A DNA stretch of 64,000 nt from Nakaseomyces glabratus. Taxonomy: Eukaryota > Ascomycota > Saccharomycetes > Saccharomycetales > Saccharomycetaceae. The DNA is taken from NCBI RefSeq assembly GCF_010111755.1, contig NC_088960.1, positions 1,178,001 through 1,242,000 of the forward strand, in the 5' to 3' direction. Position numbers and translations under genes: made by a program. The notes beneath the pieces are model-generated. The model saw only the letters and a program-made list of their open reading frames with translations, was not told where the DNA came from and did no database searches. Below are positions 44,574-56,612 of the stretch, one piece after another; the stretch's first letter is position 1, and the number at the start of each line of letters is the position of its first letter.

Positions 44574-47450
44574 ATGAGAAATATCCAAATTCATTGGCAG
44601 TACATCTTGTTCCTTCTTTTTTCGTATTTTGACGTTAATATGGCTGAGTTTCTAACTGACAATACTAATTCACTATTAAATTATGGATATCATGATCCAA
44701 CGACATTTCCCCTCGGATGTTCACCAGAATTTACAAAGACCAAAAAAGGTCTATCTATGGAACTATACCGATATGATTATCTGCCGCCAGGATCGTACCC
44801 TTGCTGGGACTCAGCGTATCTCAATCCCAGCTACCCTAGAACAGGTTATAAAGCCAAAAAATTAATTGCCACAGTTGATGGAGTCTCTGGTGACATTAAC
44901 TTTAAATTTAACCCAAAATTTGGCTGCAAGGCAATACCTGATTATCTTCCTTCAAACTTTAATTACCATGAGCCAATCACAATTACCAACTTCACCATGA
45001 TTCTCTATGGATATTTCATGCCAAAGACCACTGCTTTTCATACCTTCTATGTAACGGCTGATGATCTATTATTTATGAATTTTGGTGCTGGTAATGCTTT
45101 TGACTGTTGTAGGAGGGAAGAAACTGCTGACAAATTTGGTAACTATGCAGCCTATTCAGTTTGGGGCAAAAAAAGCCTCAAAAATGAACTTACTGTTTAT
45201 TTACATACGGGTGTTTATTATCCAATCAGACTTTTCTACAATAATCGAGATTATATTGCTCAATTAGACATCAGATTCAAAACAGAGCATTCAAATGCAA
45301 TAATAACCAATTTTACGGATTATTTTTACTCAGTTGATGACAGTTCACTCGGCTGTCCTGGTTTAATTACATACGAGAAACAATGTGCAGATGTACAATC
45401 ACCAAGGATTGTCGAGACCAAATTCCTGACTGTCCAACCTGGAGATGAAATTCTTCCAATAACAAAAACAATTCTGTATGTGGGTGTACCTTGCAGCTCG
45501 AGTGAACCTCTATACCAGTCCTCTCCTTCCACATCATCGAGAAGATTAGACTGTCCATCAGATCTGTTTTTTGATCCGTTGGCGGAAGAATGTGTTACCA
45601 TATCCACACCTTCTTTCCCTCCTATACCATCATCGTCATCATTGCCAACTTCATCACAAGAATATTCATCTAGCTCTCACCGACTCCCCAGTAGTTCTCA
45701 TGCTCTGATTCACAGCTCAAGCGTCGTAATATCAACTATCTCAAGTTCGATGCCAAGTTCGATGCCTAGCTCAGTGATCAAGCCATCGACAGTTTCGAAC
45801 CACTCGAGTTCGATGCCAAGTTCGATACCAAGTTCGATGCCAAGTTCGATGCCAAGTTCGATGCCAAGTTCGATACCAAGTTCGATGCCAAGTTCGATGC
45901 CAAGTTCGATACCAAGTTCGATACCAAGTTCGATACCAAGTTCGATGCCAAGTTCGATGCCAGGTTCGATGCCAAGTTCGATACCAAGTTCGATGCCAAG
46001 TTCGATACCAAGTTCGATGCCAAGTTCGATACCAAGTTCGATACCAAGTTCGATGCCAAGTTCGATGCCAAGTTCGATGCCTAGCTCGGTGATCAAGCCA
46101 TCGACAGTTTCGAACCACTCGAGTTCGATGCCAAGTTCGATTCCAGGTTCGATGCCAAGTTCGATACCAAGTTCGATGCCAAGTTCGATGCCTAGCTCGG
46201 TGATCAAGCCATCGACAGTTTCGAACCACTCGAGTTCGATACCAAAATCCTCTACTCCCACGGGAGATATCCCAGAGCCACGAATTCTTAATATTACTAC
46301 CACCATCACCAATCATAGTAGTGAAACACCACCATTTAGTGGACATTATTCAATGCACTCTGAAAGGTCAACGCATAACTTTACCTCTTATCCAAGATCT
46401 CGTCACGACACTCCATTTTTTTCCACACCTACTAGATCTAAAAGTTTGAGTTCAATTAATCCAACTAGAGCTTACCATAGTAGCATTCCGCTATTTTCAA
46501 GCTCTGACAATAGCTCCAACATCGAGTCAAGTATTATCTCTAGTTCTTCATCCTTTGAGTTGAGGTCGGTCTCGACCCCGAAACTAATATCCTCAACAAT
46601 GGTACCAATTTTCAGTAAGACTAAAAGCTCCACTCGCTCACACATTTACTGGAATAGGTCAACTATAGAAACAGCTTCATCACGGAGTCCAAGTCCAAGT
46701 CCAAGTCCAAGTCCAAGTCCAAGTCCAAGTCCAAGTCCAAGTCCAAGACCTGACCCTCAACCAAGTCCAAGACCTGACCCTCAACCAAGTCCAAGACCGG
46801 ACCCTCAACCAAGTCCAAGACCTGACCCTCAACCAAGTCCAAGACCTGACCCTCAACCAAGTCCAAGACCGGACCCTCAACCAAGTCCAAGACCTGACCC
46901 TCAACCAAGTCCAAGACCTGACCCTCAACCAAGTCCAAGACCGGACCCTCAACCAAGTCCAAGACCTGACCCTCAACCAAGTCCAAGACCTGACCCTCAA
47001 CCAAGTCCAAGACCTGACCCTCAACCAAGTCCAAGACCTGACCCTCAACCAAGTCCAAGACCTGACCCTCAACCAAGTCCAAGACCTGACCCTCAACCAA
47101 GTCCAAGACCTGACCCTCAACCAAGTCCAAGACCTGACCCTCAACCAAGTCCAAGACCGAATCCTCAACCAAGTCCAACTCCGAAGCTACTGTCCGATTT
47201 TTCATCATTGCATCATTCACACTCTCTAAATGCCATTTTTAGAAGCGCCACAAGCCGGCATGATACTTACACCACTATTTCTGCTTTTTTTACCCCACGC
47301 TTATCACTACAAATCACTACACTAGTACAACAACCAACAGCGTCGGATGCTTTGAATAGCTTGTACCTTGGTGGAACATATCGTCTCAATGTTAGTTACT
47401 TTTTATTTCCAGCGCTTTTAATATTTACAATTGCCAATATTCTTGTTTAG
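44574..47450 (+). CDS. EPA15: EPA-type PA14-domain GPI-anchored lectin adhesin
   Basis: 958-residue cell-wall adhesin. A signal peptide (about 1-24) is followed by a PA14-type lectin domain (about 40-265) of the C. glabrata Epa family, which binds galactose-ended glycans. The calcium-binding aspartate pair is D163-D164 (VTADDLLF), a tryptophan is at W197, and the second calcium loop reads N224-R225-D226-Y227-I228. These sit one residue before the corresponding Epa1 positions I remember, so the pocket is in register. A stalk follows: SSMP/SSIP repeats (about 390-560), a Ser/Thr-rich segment, then 18 PSPRPDPQ units (about 725-870). A hydrophobic C-terminus (SYFLFPALLIFTIANILV) fits a GPI signal. 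The symbol is an inference from family and position; the family call is firm. Confidence 0.85.
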   Translation: MRNIQIHWQYILFLLFSYFDVNMAEFLTDNTNSLLNYGYHDPTTFPLGCSPEFTKTKKGLSMELYRYDYLPPGSYPCWDSAYLNPSYPRTGYKAKKLIATVDGVSGDINFKFNPKFGCKAIPDYLPSNFNYHEPITITNFTMILYGYFMPKTTAFHTFYVTADDLLFMNFGAGNAFDCCRREETADKFGNYAAYSVWGKKSLKNELTVYLHTGVYYPIRLFYNNRDYIAQLDIRFKTEHSNAIITNFTDYFYSVDDSSLGCPGLITYEKQCADVQSPRIVETKFLTVQPGDEILPITKTILYVGVPCSSSEPLYQSSPSTSSRRLDCPSDLFFDPLAEECVTISTPSFPPIPSSSSLPTSSQEYSSSSHRLPSSSHALIHSSSVVISTISSSMPSSMPSSVIKPSTVSNHSSSMPSSIPSSMPSSMPSSMPSSIPSSMPSSMPSSIPSSIPSSIPSSMPSSMPGSMPSSIPSSMPSSIPSSMPSSIPSSIPSSMPSSMPSSMPSSVIKPSTVSNHSSSMPSSIPGSMPSSIPSSMPSSMPSSVIKPSTVSNHSSSIPKSSTPTGDIPEPRILNITTTITNHSSETPPFSGHYSMHSERSTHNFTSYPRSRHDTPFFSTPTRSKSLSSINPTRAYHSSIPLFSSSDNSSNIESSIISSSSSFELRSVSTPKLISSTMVPIFSKTKSSTRSHIYWNRSTIETASSRSPSPSPSPSPSPSPSPSPSPRPDPQPSPRPDPQPSPRPDPQPSPRPDPQPSPRPDPQPSPRPDPQPSPRPDPQPSPRPDPQPSPRPDPQPSPRPDPQPSPRPDPQPSPRPDPQPSPRPDPQPSPRPDPQPSPRPDPQPSPRPDPQPSPRPDPQPSPRPNPQPSPTPKLLSDFSSLHHSHSLNAIFRSATSRHDTYTTISAFFTPRLSLQITTLVQQPTASDALNSLYLGGTYRLNVSYFLFPALLIFTIANILV
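45744..46245 (+). repeat. 12-bp SSMP/SSIP coding repeats in EPA-type gene
   Basis: Dozens of copies of AGTTCGATGCCA or AGTTCGATACCA, coding Ser-Ser-Met/Ile-Pro. The array is interrupted three times by a VIKPSTVSNHSS block (near 45775, 46090 and 46200). The repeated block suggests higher-order duplication of the array with its interruption. Confidence 0.92.
46682..47180 (+). repeat. 24-bp proline-rich coding repeat (PSPRPDPQ)n in EPA-type gene
   Basis: A run of Ser-Pro codons leads into a strict 24-bp repeat coding Pro-Ser-Pro-Arg-Pro-Asp-Pro-Gln. The word AGACC recurs from 46746 to 47154 at 24-bp steps, giving 18 copies; the last has Asn for Asp. Only a T/G change at one third-codon position recurs among copies. 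Proline at alternate positions predicts an extended, stiff rod. Confidence 0.93.
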
Positions 47451-50400
47451 TTACTTCATCTATATCATCAAATATTCGTTTTCTACTGCAAGCAGTTTTA
47501 ATTATATTTTAGGTAACGTTCTCTAGATAGATACGGTTTTAATATTTTGATGACGAAAAAAACATTCAATGCGTTTACTTATAGTAATAAATTTTTATGC
47601 CATTGTTGTGAATTCTACTAACATATGAAACTTTCAAAAATTAAGTAAAATATGCCTGTTTATACAATTGCTGGACAGACTGATGTTTAAATGTATATTA
47701 TAGTTGATTCAGTATTATAATATGAGTATCTTGTCATAAGTATTGGGCTAGACTGTTTGGATTAATCCTGCTGAAGATATAACTATCCTACTAGCACGAA
47801 AAAATGAAGAATAATCAATATCGAAAAATATTGAAATACAAAATTCACCTAAGAGGTGTACATCATGAGATTTTGTGGAATGGACTAGTTTGTAGATTAA
47901 ACTCAATTTGGCCTCACTACTACCAGCAACTACTATCTCTTCAAGAATGACAGTATTTTGGTAGAAATTTTCGCACTCCATTTCTTCAGTATGACAGTTT
48001 TTAAGACATAACACTGCAGTTTGAATCAAGATCAAAATGTTAGAGGCCTAGATTGACAGTCCACTTATTAAAGGATCATAAAACTTAATAAATATAGGTA
48101 GTAATTGATAGATGATATTGTTCTCTACTTTTTTTTTTTTTATATTTAACTATACATAAAAGACGCGACTGTTCAATAGTGTCTAGAAAGGCCTCGACCA
48201 TATTGCGACTAATGAAGTATCTCTCCAAACACAAAGCTTAGTTTGCTACACTAACAAGAATACTTGCAACAGCTTGATTTATATTTTGTCACAGTTTTGC
48301 TATAAAGCAATATGTTCAAAAATATCTATTAAAAGCTCCATAAACACTACACATCATTTGTAACTTTCCATGGGATTTCTATTTGAATATAGTGTACTAG
48401 ATATTTAACTTCATTAAAAACTAGTATAATAGACGGAGAGAAAATTGTTTGCTACTATTGTTCTATTAACTATAACCTGTGAATGATGAATTTACATATA
48501 GTATGTCATAAATGTATGACAGTAAAAGCAAATTTAAGATGGAGGCTTTGGCCTTATGACAGTTGAACCATACCGTAAACCAAACTAAACAACTCAGTAA
48601 CTATATTATTCAACAGAAATAAAGACAAAGTAGCTACCACCAATAAGTGGCTAACTATTCTGCTTACTGTTAAAACACAGATAATAGCAGTTTACTGGCA
48701 ATAATGGAAAAACAAATTTGTCAGGAACTATTATCGAAGCCAAAACATTCTATGGTTCAATAGCTCAAGGTAGATTCTCTGCTATTACCCCAGTTTTAGA
48801 AGATTTTAAATGCAAATAGCATTACTCTTATAGCACAATCTGACGTTCAAGTACCTGACCTCTTACATTCAATATATTGATATCCAGAATATCTGGCTTT
48901 GATATGTCTCAATGTTGATTTTACTACATGTTTATTTTGAAAGGTATTGGATAATCCGACTCTATCTTCTCATCTGATATCAGTCGGCCATGTATAAGAT
49001 AGTAAAACATAATCTCAAATTGGAGAATTTGAAATTGATTCAACTGTTAATAAGGTGAATAAAAAATACTATGTCCTGGATTATGCAAAAGTATATAACA
49101 TGCTTATTTCAGCTGCACATAGACTACTAAAATCCCAGTGTAATTTTTACACATGGAATACAAAGTAATATTACATTTGAACAAATAAAAATCATTTTCA
49201 ATAGGAGTTCTTTATCATTCATTAGTTACGAGTAATTAATGGTAATAGCAAGATGGTTTACCCATCAACAAAGATATGTCTTCTTAGAGTCACACCAATA
49301 TTGCATTGGTTAATATCACTTAAGGCATGTTTTTTTATTTGAAATTGATCAAAAACAAACCAGGTTTATAACCCAGACAGTTACTTTTATGTTACCATAC
49401 TTTTATAGTTTTGAATGTAAGTGACAAACAATATGTATAATTTCAATAAGTTGTACAGAAGTATGAAAATTGTAACAAATCAATTCGGATTTAACTACTG
49501 ATATCATGATTAACAGATATAGAAAGAATTATTTATCATCCATCCATTTCATGAAAGTAATATACTGTTTATCACTTTAAGGTTTTTACTGAAGATATCT
49601 ACTATTGTTAACAGGCTAATCCAACAAGTCTCTTAAAAATATTCATCCAATATGTCCAATATGAGATTGCAACAAGGCAATGTTCATCAATATATCCCGT
49701 GATATTAATTTTGCCCATATCGGCATGAAAATAAAACACTCTTTCAAATACTGTGAGAATTCAGATCCATCAAACTTTTGCTAGTTTGCAGTAGTTTACA
49801 ATACAATACTAGTAACAACAATGTTCATAACAAGCTATACCAGTACTGACCACACATCAGAGACCACAAATTCTAATTGCTACAGGAAATGACTACTCTA
49901 ACTTGTATTTCAATTCTGATATATATTCAACCACCATATTCTATAGTCCTGGGATTTCCCAAAAAAGAACTGTCTTGAAAAAAGTAATAGTACTAATTCT
50001 CATTCTTTTAAACGTATAGTGAAAGATTTATTTTAGAATTAACATGATCATCAAAGACATAGCCTTCCGATCATAACCTTGAACATGGATTCTCAAAAAT
50101 CCTATTGATATATACCGAAAGGTTCCCCTGATAATCACAGGCATGGAATACTTGAAAAACACTTCAATTGTTCACTTCTTTTGAAGGGCAATCAAATATA
50201 TTACCATGTCGCAGCACACCACACTATCATTATTGTAAAAGCTAAGCATAAACCGATGGCAGATTTCTGTATAGAAGTCATGCTGTGTCTATATCAGGAT
50301 TCAACTAAGCTGACCCGTATCAAAGCTTTCATAATGCAGCTAGGCCCAAGACACTACAAGTATATGAGAACCATTCAAACAGGTCTAGCTTCTTCGAATA

Positions 50401-53400
50401 AGCCAAAATCATCGATATTAGAAGGCAAACTATTCCTCAAGCTAATTGTTTATCCATCTTAAGCATCTTCTACCAGTATTCTAATTTAGCAAACCTAATT
50501 TACTCGAACGGATTCCAGGGTTATGGATTGTATTCCTTACGTTCTAGGCTATATTGCTACCGGGATAAAGTTTGTTTATAATCAGTACACTTAGATTATT
50601 ATTTGTTTTGTTGTACTTTCCAGTCAATTGCATTAATTCCATGTTTAGAAAATGAGGCTATATTAATCCAAACTGGAACTGGTGAAAGACTTTAAAAAAA
50701 GCCAACGAATAGGATCAATGCTGTGGCAGGGTAAATATTAAGGAATTCAATGTTACGCGAAAAACAAAATGTTCTGCTAACCGGTACTTTCAAGACATTT
50801 GGAACGATAAATTATAATTGGTTAGTAAAGGTTGAGAAAGTATTATTTTATGAGAGGGAGCTCATAAAGCCACAACCAAAACATTGGAGATTGTTTGCCA
50901 AAACATTAAATCTTAAAGCCATTGTATCAAACCCTATTCTCGTTGTAACTATATTCCAAATATTAACCGTTGATCCATTAAATTTCAAAACAAATCTATT
51001 AAAATTGGATTAATTTAGAATGTGTCGAATAGAATTAACCAATTATGGCTTATATAACAAACTAATAACTAGATAGAAGAGTGTATATGATACTTCGTCG
51101 ACCATTTCAATTCATATTGGCATTTTGTGACAGCGATAATATAAAATCAACAAAGAAAAATCAGGAAATATTGGATATTGTGTATTAAAGTCACTTCAGT
51201 CAGTGCTAGATTTTTAATATTCTCTTCCCCTTTTCTTCCATTGTGAATAGTGAACACTAGACAACTAACAACAAACAAATGCTTCATTTTACTTGATCAA
51301 TTCAGAGCGCATTGGATCATGTTTCCTGAACTACATTGTAACATTAGTATTAAATTTGTAAAAAATCAGTTAAGCTAATCAAAAATCCTGAGTAGTGTTA
51401 GTATACTAACTTAGGTTTTATGCTGGAGTCCTTTTCATTGTTAAGTAGTCTAAGTTTAAAAAGTTTCTTAAGTGTTATTTACAACAAAAATATAGATGCT
51501 AAAGAATAGTGTTAAAAAATGCTGAGTATAATGAAAACAAACCATGTATATAATTAGAAGCTGCCTTTTCATCAATATCTATTACTCTAAGTGAAGATCC
51601 AATACGGATGAAACCAATAGGGCAAGTATATGGTGAAATGGGTATTGAAGGTAAACAAAAATACAAGCTACATTTGCTATGTCTATATATTAGTAGAAAT
51701 ACCTTATTAAGCACTTGTGATATCAGTAAATAGGTTCTCCATAACTTTTTGTTGCCTATGTAGTACTCTTAAAATCACTAGAGAACTGTTTGAGGAACGT
51801 TCATATGCACTCAGCACAAATATGGAGCCATGATTTACTGAAGTACAAAGCAAGCTTGAAGTAGCCGTTATCAGTATGCTCCAGACTACGACTTTCCATG
51901 ACATTTAGGTCATGAAATACAATTTATTTCTCACGCGTTTGATACTAGAGTCAGTGTCTTAAAATGACCACAACAATTGAAATGTTTTATTGTTTAGTTT
52001 TCTCTAATACCCAGTTTTTAACAATATTGTAACGAATAAACAATTATTACAGTTATCTAACTTTAGTATACACATTATAGTATTATCATGTACCTAACCA
52101 ATATACCAACACAATACACCATTGGTCATGATCTAATAATCGCTGTGTAAATGGTCACAAAATATATAGCATGTGCATTATCTAGCATCTATAAGACGGC
52201 CACATAAGTAGAATATCATAGAACAAATAGGTACATAAAAGTGTTTTATCAAAGACGGTAGGTTTCATTGTATTTAGTAATCTGATTTTAATAATACGAT
52301 GCAAAAAGGCAGCCGAACACCCTCTATATTATATCAGAAACATCTGAAAAAAACAAACAAACTATATAGTAAGTAGATAATAGGGTGCCATTAAATGTAG
52401 CAGTGTTTTCAATATCTACCTTCTGCAAAGGTAGACGAAGTATTTAAATTAGAATTTTTTTGAATCAGTATGGCTTTTCATATTTTTATATAATTTCAAA
52501 AATTCAAGGAGTAAACCACAACTTATAAAAAAAGTGCAAAGATTAGTATGAATTGTGAAAAAAACTTGTCATATCATAGGAAAGAGTTCTTTTACATATT
52601 TTTGGAGAAGGGCTATTTTTGATCGATAATTCCAATCAAATTGACTACATGAATAAAAAACAATCATCTGCTAATCTCATCATTACTTCATAGTTGAACA
52701 ATCATACTTTGTAAGTCTACAAGAGCTGCTAAGCTATCCAAAAAAATTTAACACCTTATATATGATTTTCAAAATGACCCTTTATAAATATATGTAAATA
52801 GTTGGTATTGAACAATAGTAAGCTATTATTTACCAGATTACCTATGTGATAACCAGATCAGTAAAAAGCTGAACTTGAATTTTGTTCTTTATGCAAAACA
52901 GTTTCAAGGTATCTACAATAAAGAGAAAATTATTTTTTTTAGAGGGACTGAACTGTTGTATTACCTATGGCAATTGGAGTATTGATGTTATCTCATATAA
53001 ATGAACTATTCGATTAGACTTTAGGGGAAAACTAGCAACATAAATAGGAACCTGCCATAAAATTGTCAAACAATATGCATGAAACAATCCTATCTTGATC
53101 TATTTCTGCTACTTTTCAATTGATATGTGATGATTGAGAAAAAACAGTAAGTAATTTATCATTTATGGGCAACACACTTCTTTTGTTTCTTAATGATACA
53201 GAAAATACTTATTTAATTTGAACGAAACAATTACGGTGATATGTAGCAGAATAATGGAAAAAGGAATCTTTTTTTTGAAACCATGCAGCAAAATTAAAAA
53301 GGAATCAGCTATGATATTCTAGATATTATAACATTATTAATTATTTGATATATGAAAAATTAATAACATACTTCCAAACTACCAATCAACCAAACAAACA

Positions 53401-54547
53401 TGAATCGGTCAATTCAAGTTTCATTAATCCTAATACGGAACTACATGACCTCCTGATATATTAAGTGCTTCTAATCGAATATGTTGTAGAACATGAGATA
53501 CAAATTTGTTAGTATTAAACATAGTTACTGAAGCTTGGTTTTTGGTATTCATTATTCTTCTTGGGGAACAAGAAGTCAAAAGATAAGAAGTTTTTTTCAA
53601 TGAATTTGATTTTGAATAAAATCAAAAATAAGTAATATAAATATTGAACTCAATTAAAAGTAATTAATATTAATTGTTTTTTGATGTATTGAGTTTCATG
53701 TACAGAATGATAGTAATATCTTAATATTTGTCTACTCAGGCTTAAAAAACATAGTGAAATTATATCAAAGTTGTTTATCTTCTGTAATAAGAATTTGGAA
53801 CATAACTAAAATGTGATTAAGTTAGAGTACCATAATAATACCGTTTCATAAATAAAAGAAGTTCCAAGACACGATTAGTTTTTTATGAAGACACAAGAAA
53901 GGATAAAACAATTAATACATACTTTGTTATACCTATCGTAGTTATAATCGATATCACAATGTCATTAAAAATGTAAAGAATCACCAAAGCCATTCAATAT
54001 CTGATTTGAAGGATTGCATCTGGAAATATTCAGAGTTGAAAAATGGTATTAATCTGAGAACGTCATAGAAAACCAACACATTCACCACTATACGTATGCC
54101 AACACGATTATGTTTAAACTTGATGGTTCTTCATACCAAAAAGCGATCAGTTTTCAAAGACAGAAAAACATATAGTAACAAAACTTGTTCTTAAAAATTC
54201 GATACAAAATCGGACGTTTCAAGATTATATTAAATCTCACATGATTTTTAAAGAAATAGTGATTAATGATGCATTTTTAAAGAGAAAACTATAAATTCTG
54301 AGGTATATTACCTGATAATGTTTCATGTTACTATTATTTTTAATTTTAGTGGTAACATATTTGAACTATATGTTCTTTTAGCCCATTTTTCCCATAATAT
54401 CTAAAAAAACACATCTATGGCACTTCAAATATTTCTATTCATAAAATATAGACATATTACATTACGATAGCAGATATCACCGCATACCAATTTATTGGTT
54501 AGATTTGCTCTTCATAAAAAAAAAATAGAATATCATCAATGTTTCAT

Positions 54548-54600
54548 TTCGTCATTATTAGTATATTTCGTCATTATTAGTATATTTCGTCATTGTGATA
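54548..54600. repeat. 19-bp tandem repeat (two copies plus partial)
   Basis: TTCGTCATTATTAGTATAT recurs at 54548 and 54567, with a third, partial copy from 54586 that changes after TTCGTCATT. It is non-coding and lies inside the desert. Confidence 0.88.
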
Positions 54601-56428
54601 GATGGGAACCAAACAATCACAATACTGTCACAAGCCTACTATGAATTTGCACTGTTATATTCCATAAATATTGAAAGTTCTCAAAATGAATACAATTATC
54701 TATTAATGTTAACTGCCATAATTAAATATAAAAAAGAGCTCCAATTTATATATCGAAACTTATATGCAAACATGAAATATGCTGCTATATTTAACATATG
54801 CAATACAATAATAGATAAAATCCACAAGCTACAGTAGAATAATGCAATATTAATTGATGTTGTGATGCCATTTTTGATGATTTATAGAATGTATTGTTAT
54901 AGGCCACAAAATTAATACGATCGAAACAACAACCAGTACAATGCAATTCAAGTTTAGTTACTTTGATTGTTTTTGCTGCATAACGACAATATAAACATAT
55001 GTGCTTTTAACTGCTATGTGACCATGTTATATATAGAGTCTTGCACAAGTAATGAAACCCCTCGAATATATACCAATCTTTTTAGAAAGTTACAAAATAT
55101 GTAAGTACAATTTTAAAAACAAAAAATCGGATAACCTAGAACCTACATTGTTTCCATTCCTGTTGTAATATGCTTCTGAGTATTCTCCATTGCTAGACTA
55201 TATTATCGTCGTAGAAATATGGTAATCTATTATTTACTGCATTTATTTCTGGAGTGCTTCCTTCAACCACAATTTCATTATTAAAAAGAAAAAAACAAAT
55301 TCCTCCGTATGAAAACCAGAGTATAAGAATCGTATGTTTTTCCATTTGCTCTTCAACTCTAAGATTATGACGTCATGTAAATATATGACGTCATTAAAAT
55401 ATGCACCAATCGGCTAATATCAAAATGAAGTATAATTTATCAGCCGCACATAAAACACGGCTGATAAGTTAAAAATTTTTCTGAACAGCAACTCTACGAT
55501 GAAATATAATGACCCAACAAATCCCACTTTTTACCAAAGGATATATTATTTTTCATGTAGAGTCTCGACCGTTTGATATACTTTCAAAGAGTATACCTTT
55601 GCTAATGAAAGCCTATTATGCTGCAATTAGTAGAATGACAAAAACAGAATTCAGCACAATAATTAAATGAGCAAAAAGAATATCCCAATCTCCCATTGAT
55701 CCTGTAGATATCGATGACAACATATAATGAGAATTTTTTTAAAAATATGTAACAACCATTAATTATCTTTGAGCCTAGTTAAGTTTTATTGTTCATTATA
55801 TTGCCATCTCAAACAAAAAACACAAAAATTCTATAAGGAAAGTACTTGAATGAGAAGTAGTTATTATACTAAATGAAGAAAAATCCTTATTCAATTACCT
55901 GATATGAGTTCATGAAAAGCTTTGGCTACAAAGTGATAGGTAAGCAACTTCATAGTATTTATCAAATTAATTGTAAGTAGATAGACTACTGTTAATATCG
56001 GAGGAATGATAAATAAGAATGCACATTTTAATTGACAAAAAGTGACACAATTATCCTCATAAACATATTGTGAAAGGAATCTTAATGATGCCTTCTAAAC
56101 TTCCAATATATAGTTAAACCAAACCATCAACATTAATGATCAGGTAAATATTACAATGAGTGTATAATTTTCAATTTAACATTGTTTTATGACTAATCAT
56201 ATAGTTGTTTCTAATTATTCAGATGTAACAGTCCAATTTATTGAATATACTGATTATAGCATAATATATTTTGTACCACTCATTGACTTGTATTAAGTAA
56301 TATGATTTATATTAGTCTACATAGCAACAAAGTAGAAAGTTACGTACGGCTATTATGCTGCTGGAAACAACAACAATAGAATTTATATAAATGTTCTTTT
56401 TATAGTAGTTTTCAATGGGGTAACCGGT

Positions 56429-56612
56429 GTGAAAAAAAAAAAAAAAAACAAAAAACAATTCGTGAAAAAAAGCGCACCTAAAAAAGAAAGAAAGAGAGGC
56501 AAAAAGAAAGAAAGAGAGGCAAAAAGAAAGAAAGAGAGGCAAAAAGAAAGAAAGAAAGGCAAAAAAAGAAAGAAAGGCAAAAAAAGAAAGCAAAAAAGAA
56601 AGAAAATGAATG
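56429..56612. repeat. purine-only tract with 20-bp minisatellite
   Basis: A poly-A run (56429 on) leads to four 20-bp units AAAAAGAAAGAAAGAGAGGC at 56481, 56501, 56521 and 56541 (the last with one change), then shorter degenerate units to about 56612. Apart from the C that closes each unit, the plus strand is all purine. Both strands read as short ORFs, but their composition is trivially Lys- or Phe/Leu/Ser-rich. Confidence 0.9.

Noticed and set aside
45710..47220. Long minus-strand ORFs opposite the EPA-type stalk
   Set aside because: They are pure reverse readings of SSMP and PSPRPDPQ repeats with no independent features.
50181..51013. Two ORFs of 93 and 87 codons in the 11 kb desert
   Set aside because: The first lacks an ATG (TTG start) and neither resembles a family I know. 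A retrotransposon relic was considered, but no Ty motif was found.
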